Shown here piece after piece: positions 19,963-29,140 of a stretch of 64,000 nt of DNA (position 1 is its first letter; every line of letters begins with the position of its first letter). The DNA is from an uncultured bacterium (GTDB lineage: Bacteria > Desulfobacterota > Binatia > HRBIN30 > CADEER01). A program made the position numbers and the translations under genes. The notes beneath the pieces are model-generated. The model did no database searches and was not told the DNA's origin. It worked only from the letters and a program-made list of their open reading frames with translations. Location: contig CADEER010000001.1 in NCBI GenBank assembly GCA_902826395.1, positions 1 through 64,000 of the forward strand, in the 5' to 3' direction.

Positions 19963-21363
19963 ATGGCGTCAGCCTCGCAATACGATCTTGCCGTCATTGG
20001 AGCTGGTCCGGGCGGTTACGTCGCCGCAATCCGCGCCGCGCAGCTCGGAATGCGCGTGGCTTGTATCGATCGCGATCGCAGTCTCGGTGGGACGTGTCTG
20101 AATGTCGGATGCATTCCCAGCAAGGCACTCCTCGATTCCAGCGAGCGCTACGACGAGGTGCGCCAGCACCTTGCCGAGCACGGCATCGAGGTGGAATCGG
20201 TTCGCCTCAACCTCGACCAGATGATGCAGCGCAAGCGGCGCGTCGTGCAGATGCTCACCAAGGGGATCGCATCGCTGTTCCGCAAGCACGGCGTCGATTC
20301 GATCACCGGCGAGGCATCGTTCGTTTCAGCCACCCAGCTGTCGGTCAGGGGCGACGCCGCCGCCATGGTGAATGCAGCCCGCGTACTGATCGCCACCGGC
20401 AGCAGTCCGATCGCATTGCCCCAGACTCCGTTCGATGGCGACCGCATCCTCTCGTCGACGGAGGCGTTGGATCTCGCCGAAGTTCCCGCCCATCTCGTCG
20501 TTCTGGGTGCTGGCGCCATCGGACTCGAGCTCGGTTCAGTGTGGCGACGGCTCGGAAGCAACGTGACCGTCATCGAGATCCAGCCTGAGGTTTTGCCGGG
20601 TATGGATGCGGAAATCGCATCAGGGCTGCGCAAAGCTCTCGAGAAACAGGGCATGCGCTTCCGACTGGAGACGACGTTGAAGAGCGCAACGACGGACGGC
20701 GATCGGGTTCGCATGGTGATCGCCGGCGCCGGCGGCGAGGAGATCCTCGAGGCCGATCGGCTGCTGGTCGCCGTCGGCCGCAAGGCGCACACCGAGGGCC
20801 TCGGTCTTCTTCACATCCGCCTCGCCACCGATGAACGCGGCCGCATTCCAGTCAATGAACGCTACGAAACGTCGGTGCCCGGCGTGTACGCGATCGGCGA
20901 CGTCATTGCCGGCCCCATGCTTGCCCACAAAGCCGAGGAAGAAGGGATCGCGGCCGTAGAGCGTATGGCGGGGCTTGCTGGCCACGTGAACTACGGGGCC
21001 GTCCCCAACGTCGTCTACACCTGGCCCGAGGTCGCGTCCGTTGGCCACTCAGCCGCGGCGGCAGAGAGATCCGGGCGGACTGTCCGCGTCGGCACCTTCC
21101 CATTCCGCGCCAACGGCCGCGCCCGCTGTTCGGCTAACACTGACGGCTTCGTCAAGATCGTCGCCGATGCTGTGAGCGATACCGTCCTGGGGGTGCACAT
21201 CCTGGGCCCACACGCGTCCGAGCTCATTGCCGAGGCCGCCGTCGCAATCGAGTTCGCCGCCAGCGCCGAGGATCTAGCGCGCTCCGTGCACGCCCATCCG
21301 ACTCTGGCCGAGGCCATAAAAGAAGCCGCGCTCGCAGTAAGCGAGCGCGGCATCCATTTTTGA
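19963..21363 (+). CDS. lpdA: dihydrolipoyl dehydrogenase (E3)
   Basis: 466 residues. FAD-binding GAGPGGYVAA (13-22), redox-active pair Cys45/Cys50 in GGTCLNVGC, NAD-binding GAGAIGLELGSVW, FAD motif YAIGDV and the C-terminal His445/Glu450 pair (HAHPTLAEA) are all in place. It reoxidises the dihydrolipoyl arm of E2 and reduces NAD+. The ATG at 19963 follows AAGGTAGGC. It is last in the operon with sucA and sucB and may serve other 2-oxoacid dehydrogenases or a glycine cleavage system elsewhere. Confidence 0.96.
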   Translation: MASASQYDLAVIGAGPGGYVAAIRAAQLGMRVACIDRDRSLGGTCLNVGCIPSKALLDSSERYDEVRQHLAEHGIEVESVRLNLDQMMQRKRRVVQMLTKGIASLFRKHGVDSITGEASFVSATQLSVRGDAAAMVNAARVLIATGSSPIALPQTPFDGDRILSSTEALDLAEVPAHLVVLGAGAIGLELGSVWRRLGSNVTVIEIQPEVLPGMDAEIASGLRKALEKQGMRFRLETTLKSATTDGDRVRMVIAGAGGEEILEADRLLVAVGRKAHTEGLGLLHIRLATDERGRIPVNERYETSVPGVYAIGDVIAGPMLAHKAEEEGIAAVERMAGLAGHVNYGAVPNVVYTWPEVASVGHSAAAAERSGRTVRVGTFPFRANGRARCSANTDGFVKIVADAVSDTVLGVHILGPHASELIAEAAVAIEFAASAEDLARSVHAHPTLAEAIKEAALAVSERGIHF

Positions 21364-21412
21364 GAACAAGCTTCGAGAAGGCGCGTTCGCGCACTTCGAA
21401 GCGGCTGGGAGA

Positions 21413-21874
21413 TCAGGCCGCTTGGTTGTGCACGTTGCTGTCGGAAGCCGTGTGCTCCGGCGACGCGCTCACCGCAGGGACGATGCCCGGCTCGGCGGAA
21501 CAGTCGGCCGGAGCCGCGTCGCCGAGAAGACCGCGGCGCATCGGCTCGACTTCGAGATCCAGTTGGTCACACAGGCATACGAAGGAGAACGGCCACGAGC
21601 GGTCGTTGGACATTACCCAACGATACGCCTCCATGTAGAGGCGCTGCTGCCGACGTCGCTCCGCGAAGCGGAACTTCCGCAAGTCCTCCATCGACTGCTC
21701 CAGCACCGCCAAGGCAAGCGCACGCTCGGGACGAATCGCCCGCGACTTGTGCCAGATATCCTTGACCTGGGTCGGCAACGCAAAATCGGGAGCCAGAATG
21801 TCGTCCGGAACACTGGACCACATCTTCGGAACCCTACCCTGCTGCTTCGCCGCGCCCCCACTAATTCTCGCCAT
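21413..21874 (-). CDS. conserved protein of unknown function, WPFSF motif
   Basis: 153 residues, ATG at 21874 preceded by GGGAGAG. The core (~45-120) is helical: ALALAVLEQSMEDLRKFR, then RRRQQRLYMEAYRWVMSND, then SWPFSFVCLCDQLDLE and a short MRRGLLGD end. I recall similar cores with W-x3-(D/N)D-x-WPFSF-x3-C-x2-LxL in other deltaproteobacterial-type proteins but know no function. The last part could be a small HTH. The C-terminal ~30 residues look disordered. It converges on lpdA and is divergent from the thiolase-like gene across an AT-rich gap. Confidence 0.6.
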   Translation of the reverse strand: MARISGGAAKQQGRVPKMWSSVPDDILAPDFALPTQVKDIWHKSRAIRPERALALAVLEQSMEDLRKFRFAERRRQQRLYMEAYRWVMSNDRSWPFSFVCLCDQLDLEVEPMRRGLLGDAAPADCSAEPGIVPAVSASPEHTASDSNVHNQAA

Positions 21875-22289
21875 TAGAATCTCTCCCGTGCTTCAACAAT
21901 TGAAGTGCCCAACTCTTATCATGGACAAAACACCTCTACAATAGGAAAATCTGTAAAAAGCACGATCGTTCAAATTAGCACTGCTACTCCGACGCCCTTT
22001 CAATCGGGATTTGGACGCAACATATCGGGTCAACTAACATACTGTTTTTTCGTTGTTTTCGGCCGATGGATAGGATCCGACCGTGCGCTTGAGCGAGCCA
22101 TGGCGCGCTCGGTCGAGCGATTCGAGGGTTCAGTTCAAGCCACTTTCGAGCAGCTCAACTGAACGGATATTCTCCCTTGGACCGAGCCTCCATAGCACCC
22201 GCTTAGCGCCCGCATGAATGAGAATTCATCGTGAGCTCAGATCCTTCTGGTTGCTTGACGACGTTGTCGTGCTCTGGAACACGAGACGG
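21875..22289. promoter_or_regulatory. AT-rich divergent intergenic region with inverted repeats
   Basis: About 415 bases without a credible gene; bases ~21890-22060 are clearly more AT-rich than the surroundings. Inverted repeats: GTTCAGTT (22128-22135) with AACTGAAC (22157-22164), and ATGAAT-GAGA-ATTCAT (22214-22229). It should contain promoters for the unknown gene at 21874 and the thiolase-like gene at 22290; the second palindrome has the look of an operator. Confidence 0.45.
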
Positions 22290-23789
22290 ATGCCAACCGC
22301 ACTTGTTCCCGTAATCGTCGGAGTGGGTCAGTTTACGAATCGCCCGGCTGCCGTCCCCGAGATCGTCGAACCACTGGAGATGATGGCGCGTTGCGCCGAG
22401 GTAGCGGAAGAAGACGCCGGTGCCCCGCTGCTTGCCTCACTCGACTCGATCACTGTCGTCAACCTGATTTCCCATTCGTATGCCGATCCGGCCAAACAAC
22501 TGGGGTCGAGGTTGGGGGCCTATCCGGGGGAGGCCGTGACGACCTCCATGGGTGGCAATTCCCCCCAATGGCGAATCAACGATGCGGCCGATCGAATCTC
22601 TCGCGGCGAGCTCTCGCTCGCACTCATCACCGGGGCGGAGGCCTTCCACTCCCTGAAGGTAGCCCGGCGCGACGGCATCGAACTGAGTTGGGGAAGAAAG
22701 GGCGACCCCGGGAAAGTCGTCGGCGACGCGCGCAGCGGCTCGAACGAGGTCGAGCGCGCTCACCAGGCGCACATGCCGATCCGGATCTACCCGCTCTTCG
22801 AAAATGCCCTTCGCGCAGCGCGCGGCATCGATATTGGACAGCACCGTCAGCTTCTCGGCACCCTGTGTGCCGGCCTGTCGCGGGTAGCCTCGGAGAATCC
22901 ATACGCCTGGTTTCAGGTAGCCAAGAGCGCCGCCGAGATCACCGCCGACTCACCCGACAACCGGATGATCTGCTTCCCCTACCGCAAGTTCATGAATGCG
23001 ATCATGACGGTAGACCAGGCCGCCGCGGTGATCGTGACCAGCACCGCGCGAGCCCGGGAGCTCGGCATTCCCGAGTCGAAATGGGTCTACCTCCGCGGCT
23101 GCGGCGATGCGCACGATCACTGGTTCGTCAGCGATCGGGTGGACTTCCATTCCTCCCCGGCGCTCCGCCTCGCCGGGAGGCGCGCCCTGGAGCAAGCAGG
23201 CACCGACCCTTCGCGAATCGACTTCGCCGACTTCTACAGCTGCTTCCCCTCGGCGTTACAGCTTGGCGCCCGCATGCTGGGCGTGGCAGACGACGGCTCG
23301 GTCGAGCTGACCGTCACCGGTGGCCTGCCTTATCATGGTGGTCCCGGGAGCAACTACACGACGCACGCAGTCGCGCAGTTGGTGGCGCGCCTGCGCGATG
23401 CATCGGACGCTCGTTTTGGGCTCGCAACCGGAGTTGGGTGGTACATGACGAAGCACTCGGTGGGCATCTATTCGAATCAACCGCCGTCGACCCCTTGGTC
23501 ACGTCACGATGTCGCCGCCGATCAGGCAAAGCTCGACGCAGAGATCCATCCGCCATTGTCCATCGATGCCAACGGATCAGCGACGGTCGAGACCTACACG
23601 GTGGCCCACGATCGCGAAGGAAGTCCCGACTACGGACTCGCGGCCGTACGACTCGCCGACGGTAGCCGCGCGTGGGCCAACATCCTCGATCGTTCCGCAC
23701 TGGATGCAATGGAGACGAGCGAGATCATCGGCAGATCGGGGCGCGTCTCCCATCGTCAAGATCGCGGCATCAACGTTCTCGAGTTGTGA
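22290..23789 (+). CDS. thiolase-superfamily acetyl-CoA acetyltransferase-like protein
   Basis: 499 residues from the ATG at 22290 (MPTALVPVIVGVGQF). The thiolase fold is recognisable (IVGVGQF, ITGAEAF, AAAVIVTS, IDFADFYSCFPSA, TGGLPYHGGPGSNYTTHA). At the place of the nucleophilic Cys (normally in a CxSG context) the sequence is MGGNSPQW (87-94), as in a known subgroup of uncharacterised actinobacterial/deltaproteobacterial acetyl-CoA acetyltransferase homologues. It may act on CoA-bound lipids or steroids without classic thiolysis. An OB-like C-terminal region (~390-499) includes AVRLADGSRAWANI. It is followed after 108 bases by a peroxiredoxin with its own ribosome-binding site. Confidence 0.8.
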   Translation: MPTALVPVIVGVGQFTNRPAAVPEIVEPLEMMARCAEVAEEDAGAPLLASLDSITVVNLISHSYADPAKQLGSRLGAYPGEAVTTSMGGNSPQWRINDAADRISRGELSLALITGAEAFHSLKVARRDGIELSWGRKGDPGKVVGDARSGSNEVERAHQAHMPIRIYPLFENALRAARGIDIGQHRQLLGTLCAGLSRVASENPYAWFQVAKSAAEITADSPDNRMICFPYRKFMNAIMTVDQAAAVIVTSTARARELGIPESKWVYLRGCGDAHDHWFVSDRVDFHSSPALRLAGRRALEQAGTDPSRIDFADFYSCFPSALQLGARMLGVADDGSVELTVTGGLPYHGGPGSNYTTHAVAQLVARLRDASDARFGLATGVGWYMTKHSVGIYSNQPPSTPWSRHDVAADQAKLDAEIHPPLSIDANGSATVETYTVAHDREGSPDYGLAAVRLADGSRAWANILDRSALDAMETSEIIGRSGRVSHRQDRGINVLEL

Positions 23790-23897
23790 AGCGGTTGACA
23801 CAGCCCGATCAACGCGCGAGTGAAGGACCGATAGTGCGCAGTTGACGACGGTCGAGCCCGCAGCAAAGCGGTTGCGGCGCAACACGAGGAGGCTCAC

Positions 23898-24530
23898 ATG
23901 GCACTTCGCTTGGGAGACATCGCTCCCGACTTCAAAGCAGAGACGACTGAGGGTCCCGTGGCGTTTCACGAGTGGATCGGCGACGGCTGGGCCGTCCTCT
24001 TCTCCCACCCCAAGGACTTCACCCCCGTCTGCACGACGGAGCTCGGCGAGGTCGCCAGGCTCAAGCCAGAGTTCGACAAGCGCGGCGTCAAAGTGATCGG
24101 GCTCAGCGTCGACCCTGCGGATTCCCACAAGGCGTGGGCGAGCGACATCAAGGAAACACAGGGGCACGCGCTCAACTTTCCGCTCATCGCGGACGCGGAC
24201 CGCAAGGTGTCAGGCCTCTACGACATGATTCACCCCAACGCCAACGACACCCTCACCGTTCGGTCGGTGTTCGTGATCGACGCCAACAAGAAGATCCGCC
24301 TGGTCATCACGTATCCCGCCAGCACGGGGCGCAACTTCGAAGAGATTCTGCGCAGTATCGATTCGCTGCAACTCACCGATAAGCACAAGGTCGCAACGCC
24401 CGTGAACTGGAAGCACGGGGAAGACGTCATCATCGTCCCGGCCCTGTCCGACGAAGACGCAAAGAAGCGATTCCCGGACGGCTGGAAGACGGTCAAGCCG
24501 TATCTGCGGATCGTTCCGCAGCCGAAGTAA
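23898..24530 (+). CDS. 1-Cys peroxiredoxin (Prx6 type)
   Basis: 210 residues, ATG at 23898 after GAGGAGG. The peroxidatic Cys45 is in FTPVCTTE; no other cysteine exists in the protein, so it is a 1-Cys enzyme that needs an external thiol. The C-terminal extension (VATPVNWKHGEDVIIVP, then RFPDGWKTVKPYLR) is diagnostic of the Prx6 group. It reduces hydrogen peroxide and organic hydroperoxides in the cytoplasm. A strong inverted repeat lies between it and the convergent aminopeptidase P gene. Confidence 0.95.
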   Translation: MALRLGDIAPDFKAETTEGPVAFHEWIGDGWAVLFSHPKDFTPVCTTELGEVARLKPEFDKRGVKVIGLSVDPADSHKAWASDIKETQGHALNFPLIADADRKVSGLYDMIHPNANDTLTVRSVFVIDANKKIRLVITYPASTGRNFEEILRSIDSLQLTDKHKVATPVNWKHGEDVIIVPALSDEDAKKRFPDGWKTVKPYLRIVPQPK

Positions 24531-24542
24531 GTCGACATTGCC

Positions 24543-24598
24543 GCGAGCGATCGATCGCGCTCCCAAGCACTTGGCCTGGGCCGCGATCGATCACTCGC
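24543..24598. terminator. long inverted repeat between convergent genes
   Basis: Seventeen-base arms GCGAGCGATCGATCGCG (24543-24559) and CGCGATCGATCACTCGC (24582-24598) pair with one mismatch around a 22-base loop that holds CCAAGCACTTGG. It abuts the pepP stop codon at 24599 and follows the peroxiredoxin stop by 12 bases. It is probably a shared terminator; no T run is seen on either side. Confidence 0.55.
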
Positions 24599-25912
24599 TC
24601 ACGCGTCGCGACGCAGCGCTTCGATCTCGTCGATCTCTTTGGGTGCCGCCTCGGTCAATACCTCGAAGCCCGATTCGCGAACGAGAACGTCATCCTCGAT
24701 GCGAATGCCGATCCCCTGCCATTGCGGCGGCGCACCACTGTGCTCCGCCAGGTACAAACCCGGCTCGACGGTGATGATCATGCCCGGCTCCAGCTTTCGC
24801 GAAGCACCCTGCAGCCGATAGACGCCGACATCGTGCACGTCCTTGCCCAGCCAGTGGCTGGTCCGGTGCATGTAGAACGCGCGATAGTGTTCGTCGGCGA
24901 TGTTCTCGTCGACAGTGCCCTGCAGGATCCCGAGGTCGATCAGTCCGCGCACCAGAATCCGAAGAGCCGCCTCGTGGACATCCTCCACCGTGACGCCCGG
25001 CCGGATCTCGAAGATCGCTGCCTCCTGAGCCGCCAGGACGACGTCGTACAAGGCGCGTTGCCGGCCGTCGAAGCGCCTGCCGACGGGAAACGTGCGGGTC
25101 ACGTCGCCGCAATACATCTCCACCTCGGCGCCGGCGTCGATCAGGAGCAGATCGGCTTCCTCGAGGCGGCAGCAGTTCTCCGTGTAGTGCAGCACTGTCG
25201 CGTTTGCCCCCGCCGCCACGATCGAGGGGTACGCCGGTGCTGAGGCACCGCGCGCGCGAAACGCATACTCGATCTCCGCTTCGACCTCGTACTCGTACTG
25301 TCCGGCGCGCGCGCGGCTCATGGCGCGACGATGCCCCTCGCAGGACACGACGGCGGCGCGCCGCATCGCCTCGATCTCGTCCTCGCTCTTGAACAGCCGC
25401 ATCTCGTGTAGCAGCGGACGCAGATCGTGGACCGCGGTCGGCCCCTGCCCGCTGCGCTGGCGCTGCGCCTGCATGGTCTCGACCCAGGCAAGCACTCGGC
25501 GGTTGTAGTCACCGCGGCCTTCCATCGCGTAGTACAAGATTTCGCGATCGGCGAGCAGAGCCGACACGGTTTCGTCGAGGGCCGCGAGAGGGTGCGCGGC
25601 ATCAGCACCGTAGATCTGCACCGCTCCCTCGGTGCCGGCGCGCCGGCCCGTCCAGGTTTCGCGCTCCTGATCGCGCGGCCGCACGAACAGCACGTACTCG
25701 TGATCCGGATGGCCCGGGAGCAACAGACACAACGCCTCGGGCTCGGGAAAGCCCGTCAAGTAGTCGAAGTCGCTGTTCTGGCGGAAGCGATACTCGACAT
25801 CGTTGGAGCGGATCCGCTCGCTTGCCGCCGGGACCAGCGCAGCAGCCCCAGGGCCCATCTTGTCCATCAACAGCCGCCGCCGGCGGCTGTGAAAACCCGC
25901 CGTCAGGCCCAT
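24599..25912 (-). CDS. pepP: Xaa-Pro aminopeptidase (aminopeptidase P)
   Basis: 437 residues from the ATG at 25912 (MGLTAGFHSRRRRLLMDKM), the normal family start; it lies 7 bases after the slipin stop. The N-terminal creatinase-like domain carries FRQNSDFDYLTGFPEP. The pita-bread catalytic domain holds the five metal ligands: Asp259, Asp270, His353 (RTSHWLG), Glu383 (TVEPGLY) and Glu406 (IRIEDD). It removes the N-terminal residue before proline, using two Mn2+ ions. Cytoplasmic. It is probably co-transcribed with the upstream slipin gene. Confidence 0.95.
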   Translation of the reverse strand: MGLTAGFHSRRRRLLMDKMGPGAAALVPAASERIRSNDVEYRFRQNSDFDYLTGFPEPEALCLLLPGHPDHEYVLFVRPRDQERETWTGRRAGTEGAVQIYGADAAHPLAALDETVSALLADREILYYAMEGRGDYNRRVLAWVETMQAQRQRSGQGPTAVHDLRPLLHEMRLFKSEDEIEAMRRAAVVSCEGHRRAMSRARAGQYEYEVEAEIEYAFRARGASAPAYPSIVAAGANATVLHYTENCCRLEEADLLLIDAGAEVEMYCGDVTRTFPVGRRFDGRQRALYDVVLAAQEAAIFEIRPGVTVEDVHEAALRILVRGLIDLGILQGTVDENIADEHYRAFYMHRTSHWLGKDVHDVGVYRLQGASRKLEPGMIITVEPGLYLAEHSGAPPQWQGIGIRIEDDVLVRESGFEVLTEAAPKEIDEIEALRRDA

Positions 25913-25919
25913 CGCGAAA

Positions 25920-26666
25920 TCAACGGCTACCCGCGAAAAGCGATCGGATGAGATCGACGGGAATCGGGACGACGACCGTGCGGTTCTTCTCCGTCCCCAC
26001 TTGCGAGAGCGTCTGAAGCATCCGCAGTTGCATCGCCACGGACTCCTTCTCCATGACCTGGGCCGCTTCGCCCAGCCGCGCCGCAGCCTGGAACTCACCT
26101 TCCGCGCTGATCACCTTGGCGCGGCGCAGGCGCTCGGCTTCCGCCTGCCGCGCCATCGCCCGCTGCATGTCCGCCGGAAGGTCGATGTGCTTGATTTCGA
26201 CCAGCATGACCTTGACGCCCCATGGCTCGGTGCTGGCGTCGATGATCTCCTGGAGCTGTTCGTTCAAACGGTCCCGATCGGCCAGGAGCGAATCGAGCGG
26301 CGCTTGCCCGCAGACGCTGCGCAAGGTGGTCTGCGCAATCTGCGAGGTCGCGAGATAGAAGTTCTGCACGTCGACAACGGCTTTAGCCGGGTCGACGACG
26401 CGAAAGTACAGAACGGCGCTCACCTTGACGGATACGTTGTCGCGCGTGATTACGTCCTGCGAAGGAACGTCATGCGTGATCGTGCGCAGATCCATCCGAA
26501 TCATCTGCTCGACGAACGGAAGCACGAACACCAACCCCGGCCCGCGAGTACCCACCAATCTGCCGAGGCGCAGAATGACTGCGCGCTCATACTCACGCAC
26601 CACCTTGAGAGCCATATAGAGGACCCAAAGGACCGCGAAGGCAGACAAAGGCAGCGCTGAAAGCAT
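25920..26666 (-). CDS. slipin/stomatin-like SPFH (band 7) membrane protein
   Basis: 248 residues from the ATG at 26666 (MLSALPLSAFAVLWVLYMAL), giving one N-terminal membrane anchor. The SPFH domain follows: VREYERAVILRLGRL, GPGLVFVLPFVEQM, SQDVITRDNVSVKVSAVLYFRV, then the helical stretch MQRAMARQAEAERLRRAKVI. Slipins oligomerise in membrane microdomains, often next to NfeD-type proteins or proteases. Here the partner is aminopeptidase P, 7 bases downstream, and no NfeD gene is present. The longer in-frame start at 26780 adds non-family residues. Confidence 0.9.
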   Translation of the reverse strand: MLSALPLSAFAVLWVLYMALKVVREYERAVILRLGRLVGTRGPGLVFVLPFVEQMIRMDLRTITHDVPSQDVITRDNVSVKVSAVLYFRVVDPAKAVVDVQNFYLATSQIAQTTLRSVCGQAPLDSLLADRDRLNEQLQEIIDASTEPWGVKVMLVEIKHIDLPADMQRAMARQAEAERLRRAKVISAEGEFQAAARLGEAAQVMEKESVAMQLRMLQTLSQVGTEKNRTVVVPIPVDLIRSLFAGSR

Positions 26667-26844
26667 GCTCGTGGCATATCGCACGCGAATCGCACCCGCA
26701 ATCAGCAGCCGGCCAAAGACGTCGACCTGCCAGCTGCTGTGCGTCCATCCAGGGTGGGTCGAACGTCGAAAGCAATTCAATCGAGCAAACGCGTAATTCC
26801 TGCTTTTTGCCGCTCGCCTACCGGGCTACCATTGGCTTTGCGCT

Positions 26845-29103
26845 ATGTTTCGTGCCGTCGGCCATGATTCCGGGAACACCGCCTCCCAACGCGCCTACGC
26901 GATCGAGCGCAGCGCCCAACTTCGGCGTTACCTCCGGCCGACATTTCTTGTCGCGTTTCTGCTGCTCCTGCTCCAGCTCGCCATCGATTTCGTGAATCCA
27001 GAGCGAGTGCGCCCATTGGCGGTCGACCAGTGGATCTTCTTGCTAGCTGTGCCGCTGTTCGCGACGACCCTCACCTACCTACCGCCCGCGCTGCTCGCCG
27101 TCGAAACCCTCGCGGTACTCTTCGACGTCTTCTTCTCTGCGGCGCTTACCAGCTTCCTTTTCGTTCCACATGGAAGCCTTTCCAGCATCACCGTCGCAAT
27201 GTGCTTGAAGATGCTCGCGACCGCCATCCTCGTGCCATGGGGCGCCACGCAACAGACTCGTTCCGCCCTACTCTCGCTCACCCTTTTCTATGGCGGTATG
27301 TGGTGGAGCGGCGAGGCCGCAACCGAGACTCATCAGTTCGTCGCTCCGATTCTCGCTTCCATCCTCAGCATCTACGGATGCAGGCGACTCGATCATACAC
27401 ACAGCTCCCTCTACGAGCGCGGCACACAGTTGGAGGTATCCGGCGAACAGTTGAGCGTCGCCCTCGCCCAGGAGCGGACCCTCCTCGAGGTCGCCAGTGA
27501 GACCAACGTCCTCACCGATCTGCGATCCGTTTTGCAGAGGCTCAACCGCGCCACGGCCGAAGCGACACAATCCTCATTCTCGACGATCTTTCTCGTCCAC
27601 GACGACGATGACACGCTCGAGCTCGCATCGACACACATCAAGCGAGGCAATCTAACGCACGAGCTCGGCACGCGGTTTCCCGGCTGGTCGGGAAGTCCTC
27701 TGCACCGCGCGATGAGCGGCGGCAAGACCGTCTCGATCGAAGACATCCACGCCCAGGATTTGATCGTTCCAAGACTTCTGGAGCGCCAAGGTGTGCAACT
27801 CATCGCCCTAAGCCCCATCATCAGCCAGGGCCGCCTACTCGGCCTTCTGATGGCCGGGCGAACTACCGGTTCCAAGGGATTCGACGAGCGCGAAATCGCG
27901 ATCCTTACCGGTATCGCCGCGCACGCCGCGGTCAATATCCACAACGCCCGCCTATACAAGGAGCTATTCCTGTCGGAGGCCGCTTACCGAGATCTTTTCG
28001 AGCGCGCCAACGACCTGATTTTCGTCGCAGACGTCGAGGGGAGAGTCGACTTCGCAAATCAGGCGGCCCTTCAGTTCTTCGACGTCGACGCAAATGGGCT
28101 CGAGAAGGTGCGGTGGACCAGATACCTCGACACGACCGAGGTGTTCCGCATGATGCGTCGCGCCAGCATCGCGAGCCGCCGACCACGGGCCACCGGCATG
28201 GCTGCCTTCGAGGTCGAGATATCGACCCCCGACGGCGACAAGGCGATCCTCGAGGTGCGAGCGCGCCTGATCTCTCCACCTGGCCAGACTCCTGAGCGCT
28301 ACCAGTGCATCGCACGCGACATTACGGAACGCAGCCGACGAGACGAAGAGACGCGCGCACTCCTCACTCGGCTACAGGAATCGCAGCGCCTGCAGGACGA
28401 GTTCGTCGCCAACATGTCGCACGAGTTGCGCACTCCGCTGAACGTCATCATCGGCTATGCCGACTTGATTGCCGACGACCTGCACCTACCAATCCACAGC
28501 GACGCCCGCTCATTCCTCGACCGCATCAGCGCCGCATCGAGAGCCCTGCACCGCATGGTAGAGAGCATCCTAGAGTATGCCCGCCTCGATCGCGGGCGCA
28601 TGATCGTAATCCCGACCAACTTCTCGTCGGATCACCTGCTGTTGGAGCTTCATGCGCTGTGCAACGACGTACGCAGCAGCTTCGACGTGAAGCTCGAGCT
28701 GACCCAGCAGCGCAGCATCGAATTCACCACCGACTACGACCGACTCTATTCCGTCCTCAGCAACCTGCTGCTCAACGCACTTAAGTTCACCCCCAAGGGG
28801 CGTGTGACCCTGCGCCTGACGCACGACGGCGACTATGCCGTCTTCGAAGTTCGCGATACCGGTATCGGTATCGAGGCGGGACAGTTGCGCTCCGTCTTCG
28901 AGCCCTTTCGGCAGGTCGACGGATCCGACACGCGCGCATTTGGTGGAGTCGGCTTGGGCCTTGCAATCGTGCGCCGCAACGTCGATCTCCTACAGGGAAT
29001 GATCGATGTCGACAGCGCACCAAGCCAGGGTACGACCTTCGCGGTTCGTGTCCCCATCGTCCTGGCCGGGGTCGTGCCGCACCGCACCTCCTCGGCCGCT
29101 TGA
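26845..29103 (+). CDS. membrane sensor histidine kinase (GAF-PAS-HisKA-HATPase)
   Basis: 752 residues. Five or six membrane segments lie in ~30-175, a coiled stretch with QERTLLEVASE follows, then a GAF domain (~215-365, FDEREIAILTGIAAHAAVNIHNARLY), a PAS domain (~373-490, YRDLFERANDLIFVADVEG), HisKA with His526 (NMSHELRTPLNVIIGY) and a full HATPase (NLLLNALKFTP, VRDTGIGI, GGVGLGLAI). It should autophosphorylate and signal to an unknown response regulator. None is encoded beside it, so it is an orphan kinase. It is divergent from the slipin gene. Confidence 0.93.
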   Translation: MFRAVGHDSGNTASQRAYAIERSAQLRRYLRPTFLVAFLLLLLQLAIDFVNPERVRPLAVDQWIFLLAVPLFATTLTYLPPALLAVETLAVLFDVFFSAALTSFLFVPHGSLSSITVAMCLKMLATAILVPWGATQQTRSALLSLTLFYGGMWWSGEAATETHQFVAPILASILSIYGCRRLDHTHSSLYERGTQLEVSGEQLSVALAQERTLLEVASETNVLTDLRSVLQRLNRATAEATQSSFSTIFLVHDDDDTLELASTHIKRGNLTHELGTRFPGWSGSPLHRAMSGGKTVSIEDIHAQDLIVPRLLERQGVQLIALSPIISQGRLLGLLMAGRTTGSKGFDEREIAILTGIAAHAAVNIHNARLYKELFLSEAAYRDLFERANDLIFVADVEGRVDFANQAALQFFDVDANGLEKVRWTRYLDTTEVFRMMRRASIASRRPRATGMAAFEVEISTPDGDKAILEVRARLISPPGQTPERYQCIARDITERSRRDEETRALLTRLQESQRLQDEFVANMSHELRTPLNVIIGYADLIADDLHLPIHSDARSFLDRISAASRALHRMVESILEYARLDRGRMIVIPTNFSSDHLLLELHALCNDVRSSFDVKLELTQQRSIEFTTDYDRLYSVLSNLLLNALKFTPKGRVTLRLTHDGDYAVFEVRDTGIGIEAGQLRSVFEPFRQVDGSDTRAFGGVGLGLAIVRRNVDLLQGMIDVDSAPSQGTTFAVRVPIVLAGVVPHRTSSAA

Positions 29104-29140
29104 GGCTGTCCTCCCGGACGACTTCCCCCCGACCCGGCGG

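Noticed and set aside
21370-21402. GCTTCGA/TCGAAGC hairpin between lpdA and the unknown gene
   Set aside because: Only seven base pairs with a long loop and no T run; weaker than the other convergent hairpins.
21905-22162. Possible 85-codon gene in the AT-rich intergenic region
   Set aside because: No ribosome-binding site, no family features, and it spans a sharp change in base composition.
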